Shown: positions 44,729-55,718 of the stretch, piece after piece
How the letters are laid out: each line of letters begins with the position of its first letter
Numbering within the stretch: the stretch's first letter is position 1
NCBI GenBank assembly: GCA_034406715.1
Contig: CP137873.1
Location: 434,001-498,000, forward strand
DNA from: Rhodotorula mucilaginosa
Taxonomy: Eukaryota > Basidiomycota > Microbotryomycetes > Sporidiobolales > Sporidiobolaceae
Direction of reading: 5' to 3'
DNA length: 64,000 nt
Notes under the pieces: model-generated
The model's database searches: none
What the model saw: only the letters and a program-made list of their open reading frames with translations
What the model was told of the DNA's origin: nothing
Position numbers and translations under genes: made by a program

Positions 44729-44749
44729 GTTGTTGTTGTTGTTGTTGTC
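44729..44749. repeat. (TGT)7 microsatellite in 3' flank
   Basis: About seven TGT units some 60 bp after the stop of the unknown acidic-motif gene, in its probable 3' UTR. Confidence 0.8.
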
Positions 44750-44918
44750 GTCCGTTGTCGCGCGACTCTCTACCTTCACCCCGTACTCTACTTCCTCTTC
44801 TTGCCAATTTCTTGAATCTGCGCGGAATCCTCACGGTCCATTGGTGTAAACTTCACTTCCAAGCTGTGTGTGTCTATCTACAGAGCTTGTGCTGATTACG
44901 GATCAGTGTCCTGTTGTT

Positions 44919-47753
44919 TCAGCAGACCGAGTCGTGGCCAACCTGTGTCGAGGGAGAGAGAAGGAAGCTCAGCATATGGGTTTCTCGCTCAAACGCGCGG
45001 CCAGCAGGTGAAATCTTGTACTCACGGGCCTGGTACCTTCGCCGTGGCTCGCGGCGAGCTTCTCGTGCATGGTCTGACCCTTGGCGCGAGGAATGACGTC
45101 GTCGCCGCGGGCAGAATCCGCCCTCTCGCCCTTCATGAGGGTCTCGGTGATGTCGATGATGTCGCTGAACAGGCGCTCGGTGAGATCCTCCGTGAACTTT
45201 TCGCGGAACACGACGCGGAGGACCTCTTCCTTCTCGGCGTTCGGGGGCAGGTCGTAGCTGCAGAAGGAAGCGAAACCCCGTTAGTCTCGAGATTGCCGCA
45301 CATTTTGGGTCGTGCTCTTCCGCTCCGTCATCTCGCGGCAAATAGGACGTGCACATCGGGCAACATTTTGCTGGTTCCGGTGTAGCGTGCTGGAGCGATT
45401 GTGGCGGAAGAGCAAGGAAACTCACTTCGGGACAATCCACTCGCGCTGGCGGAGCATCTTCTGAATGCTGACCTGCTTGATGTGCGGGTACTCCTGCTTG
45501 AACTTGTCCGAGAACATGAACGCGACGACCGGCAGGGTCGGGATGTACGCGTCGATCGAGTCGGCCATGCCCGCCGTCTCCTTGACCTTCTCGGTCAAAC
45601 TCGTTTCCTTTGTGTGGTGGCCGAGCGAGATGACCTTGAAGTCTGAGAGGGCGCATTGCTGTCAATTAATGTACGGAGGTGTTCCGCCAATGTCCTCTTA
45701 CATTTGGATTTTTCGAGGGCGGTGGCAAAGAGGCGAGCGTTCTTGGCGTCGTGCAGCGCAATCTTGCGGTAACCCTCGAAGCCGAGCTGGATCATGTTGT
45801 AGAACAAGCCAATGATAGGGGCTGCCGGCCGAGAGCTGTAGATAAGGGAGACGGCGCGTTGGCTGGGGTCTTGCATTGGGAATCCGCGGTAGGAGGAAGT
45901 ACGTACAAGTTCAAGCTGAAGCTGTGCTCAACCGAGCCCTACGCGGTAGTCAAGATTGTCAGCGTGTGGCAGAGCGTGGGCGGTAAAAAGGACAACGCTT
46001 TTCGCAACGCACGAGGTAGGTGAGAGTAAACACCAAGTCCTTCGGAACTGCGCAACTCAGTACCGTGTTAGATGGCAAGCGAAGGAAGCAGAACTGGAAC
46101 GGGCATCATCAACTGACGGTGCTTCTTGTCGCGCCAGACGATGATTCCGACGCCGACGTAGGCCTTGCCGTACTTGTGACCGCTGGCGTTGATCGAGACG
46201 ACGCGAGGGAGCTGGAAATCCCACTTGAGCGAAGGGGTCGCGAACGGAGCGAAGAAGCCACCCGAAGCGGCGTCGACGTGAATCTGTCGATGACCGACGG
46301 AGATCAGTCCAATGCGGGTCTGAAAGTCCGGAGCCAGCGCAAACGGACCGGAACAAACACGCCCGTCCGCGCCTCGTACTCGTCGAGGAGGTCGCTCATC
46401 CCTTGAACGGACTCGTAAGTCCCGGTGTAGGTCGAGCCGAGGATGACAAACACGCCAATCGTGTTCTGCAATCTCGGTGGTCAGTTCCGTTCTATGCTGG
46501 GCAAGCGATCCGGCTCGCCGCACCTCGTCAACGTATTCCATGGCGCGCTTCGGGTCGAGCACGTAATTCGTCGAGGCATCGACCGGGACCATGCGCGCTT
46601 CGACATCGAAGTAACGGGCGAATTTCTCGAGGGCGACTTGAGCGTTGGCGCCCATGACCTGCGTACGCGTACCCACGGATCAGTCAGGCTTCTCATTGGC
46701 CAAATGGGCTCGACCGGCTCACAATGTTGGGACCGGGCTCATGGATCGATTTTCCCTCAGCCTTCCTGCGTTCCTGCCAGCGTTTCTTCATCGCGAGTCC
46801 TCCGAGCTGAGCAGCTTCGGAACTGCCGGTCGTCGCGCAGCCGGTGGCGTTCTCACCCAGGTCGGCGGCATGCCAAAGCTTGGCGACCATCGAGACGAGG
46901 CGAGCGTGAATCATCTGTGCATTGAAAGAGAAAGATCAGCTAGGTTCTCGCCGCATTCGCGCGGACAACAGCTGAAACGAACCTGCGTCGCAGGATCTGG
47001 ATCGGTTGCAACGAGCTTTGTCAGCCTCCTCGAACGCATTTCGACTACGTCTGACATTCGGACTCACACTCGTCTCCGTCTATGCCGCCGTAAGCACGGA
47101 GGGGACAAGGCAGGTGATCAGCCATCGTACCCTCATGTGGTGCAAGTTCCTTTCTCTCGAGGAGACTCACCGATCAAGTTGATGGCACGGTTCTCGAACG
47201 TGAGGCGGTCACCGTACTCGTCCATCGAGGTGTGAACAAACGAGGCCAAGTTGGTGCTGTTTGAGCGGACGCAACAAGATCAGCGATTCGTTTCGGCAGT
47301 GTTAATGTTCGGCCCCGCCTGCCTCCTTCTTTGGCGGCCGCGCCTCCCCCGTCTTGAGGAGGAGACTTACAAGGGCTTGCCATCGAGGGCGAGCTCCGAA
47401 TTGACCAGATCGTACGCGACGTGAGGCGGCACGCCCTTGCTCGGAATCGAGTATTTCGGAATCGGTTCCGTCTCGTAGCGGTCGGCAGACTGTTGTGCGC
47501 AGGGTAGGTTTTAGTTTCAGGCTGACACTCGGGGCAGGGAGATCCAGCCATGTAGGGCTGTGCAATCGTTGTGGAGAGCCAAGGGCGGTCTCCGCAGACC
47601 ACGTGCGGCGAGGTAACTCACGGGCGGCAGGTCGTAGTGACCGGGCTTGTCGCGGCTCATGAGCTCATGGATGGAGGGCCTTCCATGCTTGTGCGAGTGC
47701 TCGCGCGAGGCCTTGAGGACCTTTTCGGCGTTGATGTGCGTCGAGAGAGACAT
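44919..47753 (-). CDS. GAD1: Glutamate decarboxylase (PLP-dependent)
   Basis: Converts glutamate to GABA with pyridoxal phosphate; cytosolic, linked to the GABA shunt and acid or oxidative stress. ATG 47751-47753 (MSLSTHINAEKVLKASRE). Family blocks in order: KYSIPSKGVPPHVAYDLVNS and ELALDGKP, TNLASFVHTSMDEYGDRL, QMIHARLVSMVAKLWHAAD, GCATTGSSEAAQLGGLAMKK, KRWQERRKAEGKSIHEPGPN, IHVDAASGGFFAPF, and the PLP-lysine motif SINASGHKYGKAYVGVG (about 46145-46195). Also VSIQKMLRQREWIVPNY and YDLPPNAEKEEVLRVVFREK. Many short introns. The last exon is only 24 nt (44919-44942) after an intron GTGAGT...ACAG, and yields the end TRPVGHDSVC, matching the usual short ...VC terminus of fungal GADs. Unspliced, the frame would read on to another end. 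Confidence 0.95.
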
Positions 47754-48122
47754 CGTGAGTCGTGTTTGAGAAGGTGTGCGTGGGAGGTGAAAAGAGCGAG
47801 AGGGAGCGTCGGGGAGTACTCGGGCAAGTCGGCAAGGTCACTGGCTAGCTTTGCAGCGATACCTCCAGGAGAGAGAGCAACGGTTGCGCACAAGCTGCGA
47901 GCGAGGACTTTGCGAAGTCGACCGCGTCATGGCTGCCGCACATGTGGCGCGCCGCCGATCCGATCACAGTTCGGCCACCTTGATTTAGCCTCGCAGTAAC
48001 TTGACCCCCAATTAGCCTTAATTAGCCCACTGAAAATTTGTCATTATTCGCACCGCCGCCGCAGGTGCAGCGCGTTTGCTCGTAGCAACGTCACCCGCCG
48101 AACAAGGTCAACGACAGGGAGG
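47754..48122. other. Divergent spacer (GAD / EF-hand-like gene)
   Basis: 369 bp forming the two promoters. The stretch 47985-48050 is locally AT-richer than its surroundings (it holds two near copies of TTAGCC). No gene is supported. Confidence 0.5.
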
Positions 48123-49790
48123 ATGGTGAGCATGGATCGCTGGGAAGGGGTCCTCGGGCGCGCGTACTGACGTGGAAATCTGCAGCCAAAGACTCCAAGT
48201 CGCCGTCGACCTCGACCAGTCGATGATGCAGGTCGCGCTGCAAAGCGGTTGGCTGCCATCGACAACGCTTTCGATGCAGCAGCTGCGAGCCCAGACATGC
48301 CTACCGCTGACGAGCCGCGGCGACGACGACAAAGGGCAGTCGTGCGCGATGACGAAGAGGAGGAGAACGACGACGACGAAGAGATGATGGAAGCGGTCGA
48401 GATAGCAGACCCTGATGCAGCATCCAGTGCGCATGCCGGAGGGGGCGGTTTCTTGCCGGAGCCTGCCGAGGCAGGAGGGTTCATGCCCCTCGACGACGAC
48501 GCCGCCACGGGAGGAGGGTTTCTTCCAGACCCGACTACAGCACCGACGGAGAGCTCTGGCGGAGGCTTCCTCCTCCCCGACGCAGCAGATCACGACGGCG
48601 GCGGCGGCGGTTTCCTTCCCGAGCCAACGGAAGGAGGCGGTTTCTTTCCGGAAGGAGACGACGCAGCAGGAGGAGGAGGAGGGTTCTTACCCGTTCCAGA
48701 CTCGATGACGGCAGCAGAAGCGGACCAGATGCAACAAGACCTCGACTTTGCCTCGGCCGGGGGGTTCCTCCCGCTGCCCGACGTACCGGCCAGCTTCAAC
48801 ACGGAATCCAACGACGACAACCTCCTGCTCCCCTTGCCGGACCCGAACGCCCCACCACCACCTGACCGGATCGCCTTGACCGCCATCCCGACCGCGCTCC
48901 GCTCCCTCGGTCTGCACCGCGTCGGCCTGCAAGGCGCCGAACTCATGGCGCTCTTTGAGGAAGTCGCGAGCGACGACGACGAAGCCGAAGGCGGCAAGAG
49001 CGTGCAGCGGGACCGGTTCCGCGAGGCGTGTCAGGTTCTCCTCGGAAGCGACGACGACGCGGAAGAGGACGAAGATGAGCGGGATGATTACCGCGACGAG
49101 CCCGCGATGCCGGTCGACGATGACGACCTGCAAGGCGCAGAGAGACGGCGTTTGCGGCGCGGAGCGGCACTCAAAGTCGAGGAGCCGACTCGTGTGCAGC
49201 CATCGCGCCGAGCGACTCGCGCGCATCCGATACCGAACGAAGCAGAGGAGGGATCCGCTACGCCAACCACCGAAGAAGGCGTCGCCCTCGAAGCGCTCCC
49301 GGACGATTTCGAAGAGGATGACGACGAGGATGGATCTCCCTTTGCGTCCGACCCAGACGGCGAAGAAGAAGACGAGTACGACGGACCGTCTTCAAAAAGT
49401 GGTCAATCCGGGTCGAAAACAGCGCAGAAGCAGCAGAAAAAGGGCAAGCGCGGGCGTCGAGCGATCGACCCGGCGCAACCGCTCTCGCCGAGAGACATTG
49501 CCGCGGCGGCCGACACGTTCGACTTGTTCTTTGAAGAGTCGCCGCAGCTCGCGTTCCCGCAAAAGGAGCGGAACATCAGCTTGCTCGAGCTGCAGCGAGC
49601 TTGTCGCGTCCTCAAGGAGAAGATGACCGACGGCGATGTGAGCCCCATCCCATTTAGGTGCTTTCGATGATCTACTTACTGATGGACGGCTCCTACGCAG
49701 TTGAACGAGATGCTGGAATATGCCGCGCGGAGCAAGGGAAGCGTCGATCTCGATGCCTTTGCGCGGATCCTGCTCGAAACCGGCTTGTAG
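48123..49790 (+). CDS. Acidic GGFLP-repeat protein with EF-hand-like C-terminus
   Basis: Three exons: 48123-48125 (only the ATG), 48186-49637 and 49701-49790, giving 514 residues. The first intron GTGAGC...CTGACG...CAG separates the start codon from the rest; exon 2 opens PKTPSRRRPRPVDDAGRAAK and has no early in-frame ATG. Residues 1-55 are basic and 56-80 strongly acidic. Residues 86-205 carry eight repeats of the type GGGFLPEP (variants GGFMPL, GGGFLLPD, GGGFFPEG, GGGFLPVP, GGFLPLP). A helix-loop-helix-like block LGLHRVGLQGAELMALFEEV follows, then acidic linkers. The C-terminus ISLLELQRACRVLKEKMTDG, DLNEMLEYAARSKGSVDLDA, FARILLETGL looks like an EF-hand pair with degenerate loops, as in centrin or Rad33-like proteins. 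The family name is uncertain; a nuclear role is a guess. Confidence 0.8.
48438..48785 (+). repeat. Eight GGFLP-type peptide repeats
   Basis: Irregularly spaced coding repeats in the EF-hand-like gene. The core is two to five glycines, then Phe-Leu-Pro (or FLL, FMP, FFP) and an acidic or proline residue. Spacing varies from about 12 to 22 residues and codon choice differs between copies, so the array is not a recent DNA expansion. Confidence 0.85.
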
Positions 49791-49959
49791 CGCTTGTCAG
49801 ACTCTCGTACCGAGCAAAGGTGCAAGAATAGTGTTGGAACAACATCCCTTGTCATGCATAAACTGATAGTACTGGCCGCCGCCCGACTGACATGTCCCGA
49901 CACGACAACATCTGCACGCAAAACCGCGAATTAAAGCCTACCACCTCATCCATCTGTCC

Positions 49960-52900
49960 CTACTCGCTCTCGTTCTCCTTGTCTTCGTCGTCAGATCCAG
50001 ACTCGCCGATGTCGCTCAGCTCATCCACCGCTGCGGCTGCTTTCTTAAGCTTGCGCGGTTCGGCGAGGCCTCGGAGTGCTCGACGCGTCTTGCCCGGCGC
50101 CGCCGATTCGGACGCAGCCGCCACCTGCTTGCCATTCTTCTTCGCGACCGGGGAGGCCTTCACCGCCTGCTTCTTGGGTTTGGCGGGCGACTTGCGAGGG
50201 GCAGTGCCGTTTGCAGCTCTTGCCTTGCGAGAGGAGGGCTTTGCAACTTCTTCTTCTTCCTCGTCGTCCTGGCTGTCGACGCTCATCTTGTCGTCGTTCG
50301 GATCCTCTTCTTCTTCGACATCGGAGCCCTTGCCCTTGCCCTTGTTCGCCGTGGACGACGGCTTCTTACTCGGGCTTTGATGCGACCGAAGACCGCCTCG
50401 CTGCCCGCGCGTCGTCTTCGCGGCGGACTGACGCTTCGGCGTCAGCCTGGCGACAATCTCGGCGTCCGAGTCGGCCTCGTCCTCGTCCGATGCTTCCGAG
50501 CTGAGCTCGTCTTCCTCGTCTTCGGCATCCGAGTTCCACTTGTCCACCTTCTTCTTCTTCGCGGCGGCCGCCTTGCGCTTCGGGGCAGGACCTGCTTTCT
50601 TCTTGGCGGAGGGCGACGTCTTGACACGCTTCTTGGGCTTTGCTTCGCCGTCCGCTACTCCGTCCGGAGCGCGCTTCTTGCCAGCGCTGACTCCGCGTTT
50701 CTTCTCCGACTTGGCTTCGAGCTTGCGGAGAACGTCTTCGTCGAGGTACGTCTTCTTGACAATCCGGCGGCACTCGTCGTCGTCCTTGATGGCCTCGAAG
50801 ATGTCGGTCGGGAGAGCAATCTGGGCGGGGTAGGTCGGGATCGGCCAGCTATGACGGGCGCCGAGGCTGCGGATGAGGTACTGGGAAAGCTCGGAGAGGA
50901 GGTAGAGATTCTGCGCCACGATCCAACGGTACGTCAGCAAGAGCTGCCGTCGTGCACAATCAAAGAGAGAACGCACTCGGTCATAGCGGCGGTCTTGTCG
51001 GTCCCGCACAGTTTTGAGCTTCGAGGCGAGACTGTACAGGAACGAGATGTTCTCGGCGGTCGCAAAGATCTCGAGATATTCTTCGAGATATCTGCAGGAG
51101 CTCGACACGGTGAGCTCTCGAGCTGGCGCCTATAGCACGAGGAAGACTAACTTGGCGCCCATCTTGAGGATGTCCGGGTCGACGTCGTCGCCGTCAAAGT
51201 CGAGGTCAGGGTGGTGGGCGAGAAGGTGAATGAGGCGGACGAAGGGCAATTCCCACAAGATTTGCCGTTCTCCTGCGCGACCAAAGTTGTCCGGAATGAG
51301 CACATGAAAGGCGGACGAGGGCGCTTTAAGCTGAGCTCACCGTCGGGGAGCCTTCGACGCGCGCGCGCGAAGACCAGGACGGCCTCTTTGAGATCGTCCT
51401 CGGGCTCGTGTGCGACCAGGAAGAGAACCATGTTGAAGCGAGCAGCGACGCCTTGCAGCATGCGACCGTGTCGCAGGTAAGCGAGGAGCTTGCGGAGGAA
51501 ACTTTCGCGAACTTCAAACGTCTGATCCTGCGCGATGTGCGAGAGCGTCTCGAACCGGCTTGGGGCAATGATCCCCTTGTTGTAACTCCTGTCCTGAGTC
51601 GCGAGGAGCTTGAGGAAGGCCAGCGCGGCTGCGAGCCGGATCTTGGACGAGACCGCCAAGCTGCAAGAGCGAGATGGGTTCAGTCTCACATCCGACTCTA
51701 GATAGCCAGCTCGCCGTCCAAGAAGTTACCTGTAGGTATCCTGACCACCGCCGTACTGCTTGAGAAGCGGCCACAGAGTGTCGACAATTGGCTTTGCAAC
51801 CTCGCCGGCTTGCTTCGTATTGGCGTAAGCGAGGCAACGATTCTGGAGGATCTCGACGGCGAGGACCCGAGCACGCGTGAGTGCCGGAGTCGAGTCTTCC
51901 TCGAACCACGCTTCCTCGGACGCCTGGATTTTCGCTCGCGTCAGTAGAAGTTTGCGAGGTGCGACAACTTGACGCGGTGGTGCTCACCTCGTCTTCTTCG
52001 CCAGGTCGGGTCAGGACTTGCAAAGCCGCGTTGACGACAGCGTCGCACTTGGGCTCGAAATAGTCGCGCGCGTACCGGGCGAGTCGAGCGAGTGCGGCAA
52101 AGAGCGGGACGAGCTCTTGGGGCGAAGCCGTATCGAGCTGATCCGTCAAGTACTGATCACGCCAAAAGAGCGTCAGTAAGAACGAGCCTGCGAGTGTGGG
52201 CGTAGAATCTACGTACGTCGACCAGGTCTTGGACAGCGTTCGTGCGCCCTTCGTCGAATGCCATCAATGTCGCGGCCTGCTTCGCGATCCGTGCGTCGTC
52301 GCCCTTGGCCAACTCGGCTGCCCGCTTCGAGACCTTTGCATCGATCGAATAGGCGGACCCGGAGAAGCGCTTGTACTTGGTGAGCGCGTGAATGACGAGC
52401 AGGTGAACCTCGCTGCTGAGCGAAGTGTCGAGGAGCATCTTGGTGAGCTCGGCGATGTGCGCGCGGTACAGGACCGGGCGGTGCTTCGAGATGTAGTGCA
52501 GCACGCGATATGCCGATTGACCGAGCGGATCCAGCTCGTCCCGAGACGAGATCGTGATCCGCTTGAGCAGCTGCGGGATGCTCGAGCGATTGATGAAGAC
52601 GTAGCAGGCGAGGCGGATGAAGCACGAAAACGTGTTGGCGACGCTCTCGCCCGTGCTCTTGAACTTGCCGACGCGCTTGAGAAAGTCGCGCCGGTTCTTG
52701 ACAAAGGCCTTGAGGTCCGTCTGCGGATCGAGCATGACCTTGAGCTCGCGGTACAGTTGCGCTTCGTTCTCCCGCGCGAAATGCTCGAGATCGTTCGTCG
52801 CCTTCTCCGGATCAGGCATCAGAGCTGCATATTTTCGAAAGATCGTGATCAGCATGCGCCCGCTGCAGAGCGACGAGCGGGCGGTCAACATACCAGCGAT

Positions 52901-55365
52901 ACCTGCGACGACCTTTTTGAGGAAGACTTTGAGCGCGTCTTTCGTCACCTTGTCGTCGACCAAGCCGCCCTACACGTTGCCAACGCAGCACAGTCAGCTC
53001 ATTTGCCCCCACAGCCTGCGCGAGAGTACATCACAGAGACGCACGTTGTACTGCTGGCATGCCTCGAGGTAAGCACCCCACATGCTGCCCTGGACCTTCT
53101 CGGCCAAATGCGTATGATGCAGCAGAGCCCCGCGCTGAAGCTCGGTCGCGAGCGAGCTCTCGACGAGCAGGAAGCGGTCCACCCAGGACGCCACGTCGTC
53201 GACCTCTTTCTCTTCCGGCAGCGGAGTGATGTAGTCGGCAAGGGTGGCGATCACGAGATTCCGCTGCACAACGCTGCAGTCGGGCGAGGAAAGAGAGATG
53301 CGTCAACATCAAACCCGCTCGACATCGCAACGCTAGTAGAAAGCACTCACGCCTGCGGTTGACCCGTTTCGCCGAACGTGGCACTGTCCAGCACGCGGCC
53401 GGGGATCCAGCCAAAGTGATTGTACGCCGGCTCGTCCCCGCTCTCGCTACGTTACGCGCAACGGCAGCAGCGTCAACCGTTGTCACCGGGCGCGAATGTG
53501 AGACAGGGCGAAACTCACATATCGGTGAACGCTGCGTCGTACAGCTGTCCGAGGGTACGGAACGCCATCGTTCGGACCTTTTCCTGTACGGAGAATACGC
53601 CGAAAAATAGTCAGCCTTGGTGCACGGCATTTGCAGCAAAATCTGCTGCCCAAAGGGACTGAAAATTGCCGGGTAGAGCGAGTCGCTAGTCCGTACCTTC
53701 TTGTCCGTCAACCGGTCCGCGAGCGCCTGCAACGCCCTCTTCGAGACGTGATGCTTGGCCATCTCGTACTCGACGCCATCGATCACGCCGCACGCCGCGA
53801 GTCGAACCTTCTCGTCGTGGTCGATCAGGAGGCACGAAATCCAGATACCTGTGAGGGTGAAGCGGAATAGTCAGTCACCCTCTAGCCCGCAGATCCCCTA
53901 CTGCACGAACCTATATTCGGCGATAGGAGGACAGCGGAAGGCTCAGAGAGGGAAACTGACCTTCGACGTCTTGGGCGAGTTCGGGATGTTCTCTCCAGAT
54001 CGGCTCGAGGCGGTCGCACATCTTGATCCGGACTTTCGCGTCCTTGTCCCTCGCCCGCTTGAGCCACTCTTTCCACACCCCGGGGTTATTCTTGGCGAGG
54101 TCTCCCCTCCCGACCGGTTCTCCGAGCATCTGACCGAGGAAATCGGTCGCGAGGATGCGGAGGAGGGGTTCGTTCGAGGTGAGTTCTTCGGCCAGTTGGG
54201 GGATCACGTTCAGGAGGAGGGCGGGGACGTGACGGTTCAGGGACCGGATGAGGCGATGCGCGTCGACGAGTTGGGCGGGTAAGGAGGCGTATTCGCCCGT
54301 TTCCATGCCGTTGCGGGCCCCTCCGCCGGGCACAAAGTGCGAGTCCTTTGCGAGTTTGGCGCGCGCTTTGGTTTTGGCTCTCCGCTTGCCGCGGCCTCGC
54401 CCGCGCGCCGTACCATCGTCATCGTCGTCGTCGTCGTCGTCGTCTGCGCTCGACTCGGGCTCCGACATCTCGTCGTCCTCGTCGTCGTCGTCGCCACTTC
54501 GAGCTCCCCGAACCCCGTTGCCTCCGTTGACGGTAGCGAGGACCGTCTCGCTAAAGTACTGACTGACGTAGCGTTGGAGTTTGTCACTCGCGGCGCGGGC
54601 GACATCGACCGCGAGGCGGAACGCGGCCCTGCGTTCGTGCGCCGATTCCGTGTTGTTGTCGTCGTCCGGTCCCGACGCGCGGTCCTTGCCCTTGCTGGCG
54701 CGCGAGGAGCTGTTGGCGCGGAAAGGGATGAACTGGGCCGTGAGGGCGTTGATGACGCCGGGCGGGATGGACGTGGCCTCGTCGAGGAGCGAGAGGAGGA
54801 TGTCGCTGAGGGCGAGGGTGACGTTCTTGGGGGTCTGGGACGAGACGGTGTCGAACACGACGGCAAAGATGCGGGACAAGAGCTGGTCGGCGTGGTCGAG
54901 GTCGCAGACGAGGACGATCGACTTGACGCTCGCGAGCGAGTCGACGACGTAGAAATGCTCGGGCTGGTTCGGATCTTTGGGGTCCCCGGCGTACTTGAGC
55001 TGGTTGGTCAAGAACTCGAAGAGATCGTGGAGCTGAGCGGGCGTGTACGGAGCCTCGGGGGCGTAGAGGCGGAGGATGTCTACGATGCAGGCGGCGACGA
55101 GGGCCTTGACCGACTTGTCCTTGTGGAGGAGCAGGGTCGGGTCGACGAGCTCGTCGGCGCAGCGGTCGAGGGACGACGTGTCGACCGTGTCCTGGTCAAA
55201 GTCTCTGAGCTGGTCGTGCACGCTCGTGAGGCGCTTGACGAGCTCTGCGTGCGAACCGGCCGCGCCGCCCTTTGACGACGACGAGTGGTGCAGCGCGCCT
55301 TCGAGCACGAGGCGCTGCTTGGGCGGTTCGGCGGGCGCAGCAGCGGCAGCCTTCTTGCGAGCCAT
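49960..55365 (-). CDS. PDS5: Sister-chromatid cohesion factor Pds5
   Basis: HEAT-repeat regulator of cohesin that maintains cohesion and controls Wapl/Eco1 action. ATG 55363-55365 (MARKKAAAAAPAEPPKQRL); stop TAG 49960-49962. The N-terminal family signature is clear: ELVKRLTSVHDQLRDFDQD, then DELVDPTLLLHKDKSVKALV, AACIVDILRLYAPEAPYTP and AQLHDLFEFLTNQLKY. An acidic insert of mixed Asp/Glu (about 54420-54500, from CGT/CGTC repeats) interrupts the first HEAT block. The rest is helical repeat sequence such as SVANTFSCFIRLACYVFIN and SAYRVLHYISKHRPVLYRAH. The C-terminal 250 residues are alternating Lys-rich and acidic, ending LSDIGESGSDDEDKENESE, typical of Pds5 tails. About nine introns. A 10-bp MCB-type palindrome lies about 75 bp upstream of the start. 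Divergent from NAA15. Confidence 0.94.
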
Positions 55366-55718
55366 CCCTTGCGTTTCAGAAGCACGCTCTCCTTGCGGCG
55401 AGGCCTCGAGGTCGAGGTCGGAGAGAGACGAGCCGCGACGCGTCGAGGAGAGAAGGGGGATTTTCCAACTCGCCCGTTAAGGCTTCGGAGCGAGTGTAGT
55501 ACGTTTCTGGGGGGTTTCAATACGGTATGAAGGCCATCCCTTGCCTCAGACCGACACTCTGAGAGCCAGTCGGAGTCGTCCGCCTTGTCTCCGCGGCGTC
55601 CGTCTGCGTCGCTCTCTCGCTTCCGTCGCTCGACGCTCTCTCGCTCAAGGGACGCCCTGTTGTGAGGGACGAGTCGCTGGAAGATCGCCAGAGCTAGACC
55701 CCGTGTGACCCGCCTGCC
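55366..55718. promoter_or_regulatory. Bidirectional promoter PDS5 / NAA15
   Basis: 353 bp between the two start codons. It contains the MCB-type palindrome near the PDS5 side and CT-rich stretches (about 55575-55645) on the NAA15 side. Confidence 0.5.
55436..55445. promoter_or_regulatory. Extended MluI cell-cycle box (CGACGCGTCG) upstream of PDS5
   Basis: The same 10-bp palindrome found before DNA2, here 71-80 bp upstream of the PDS5 ATG and 274 bp upstream of NAA15. PDS5 is a natural S-phase gene, so MBF-type control is plausible. Confidence 0.55.

Noticed and set aside
52196-53362. 388-residue ORF antisense to PDS5
   Set aside because: Shadow of PDS5 coding sequence with the same compositional cause; no recognisable motif.
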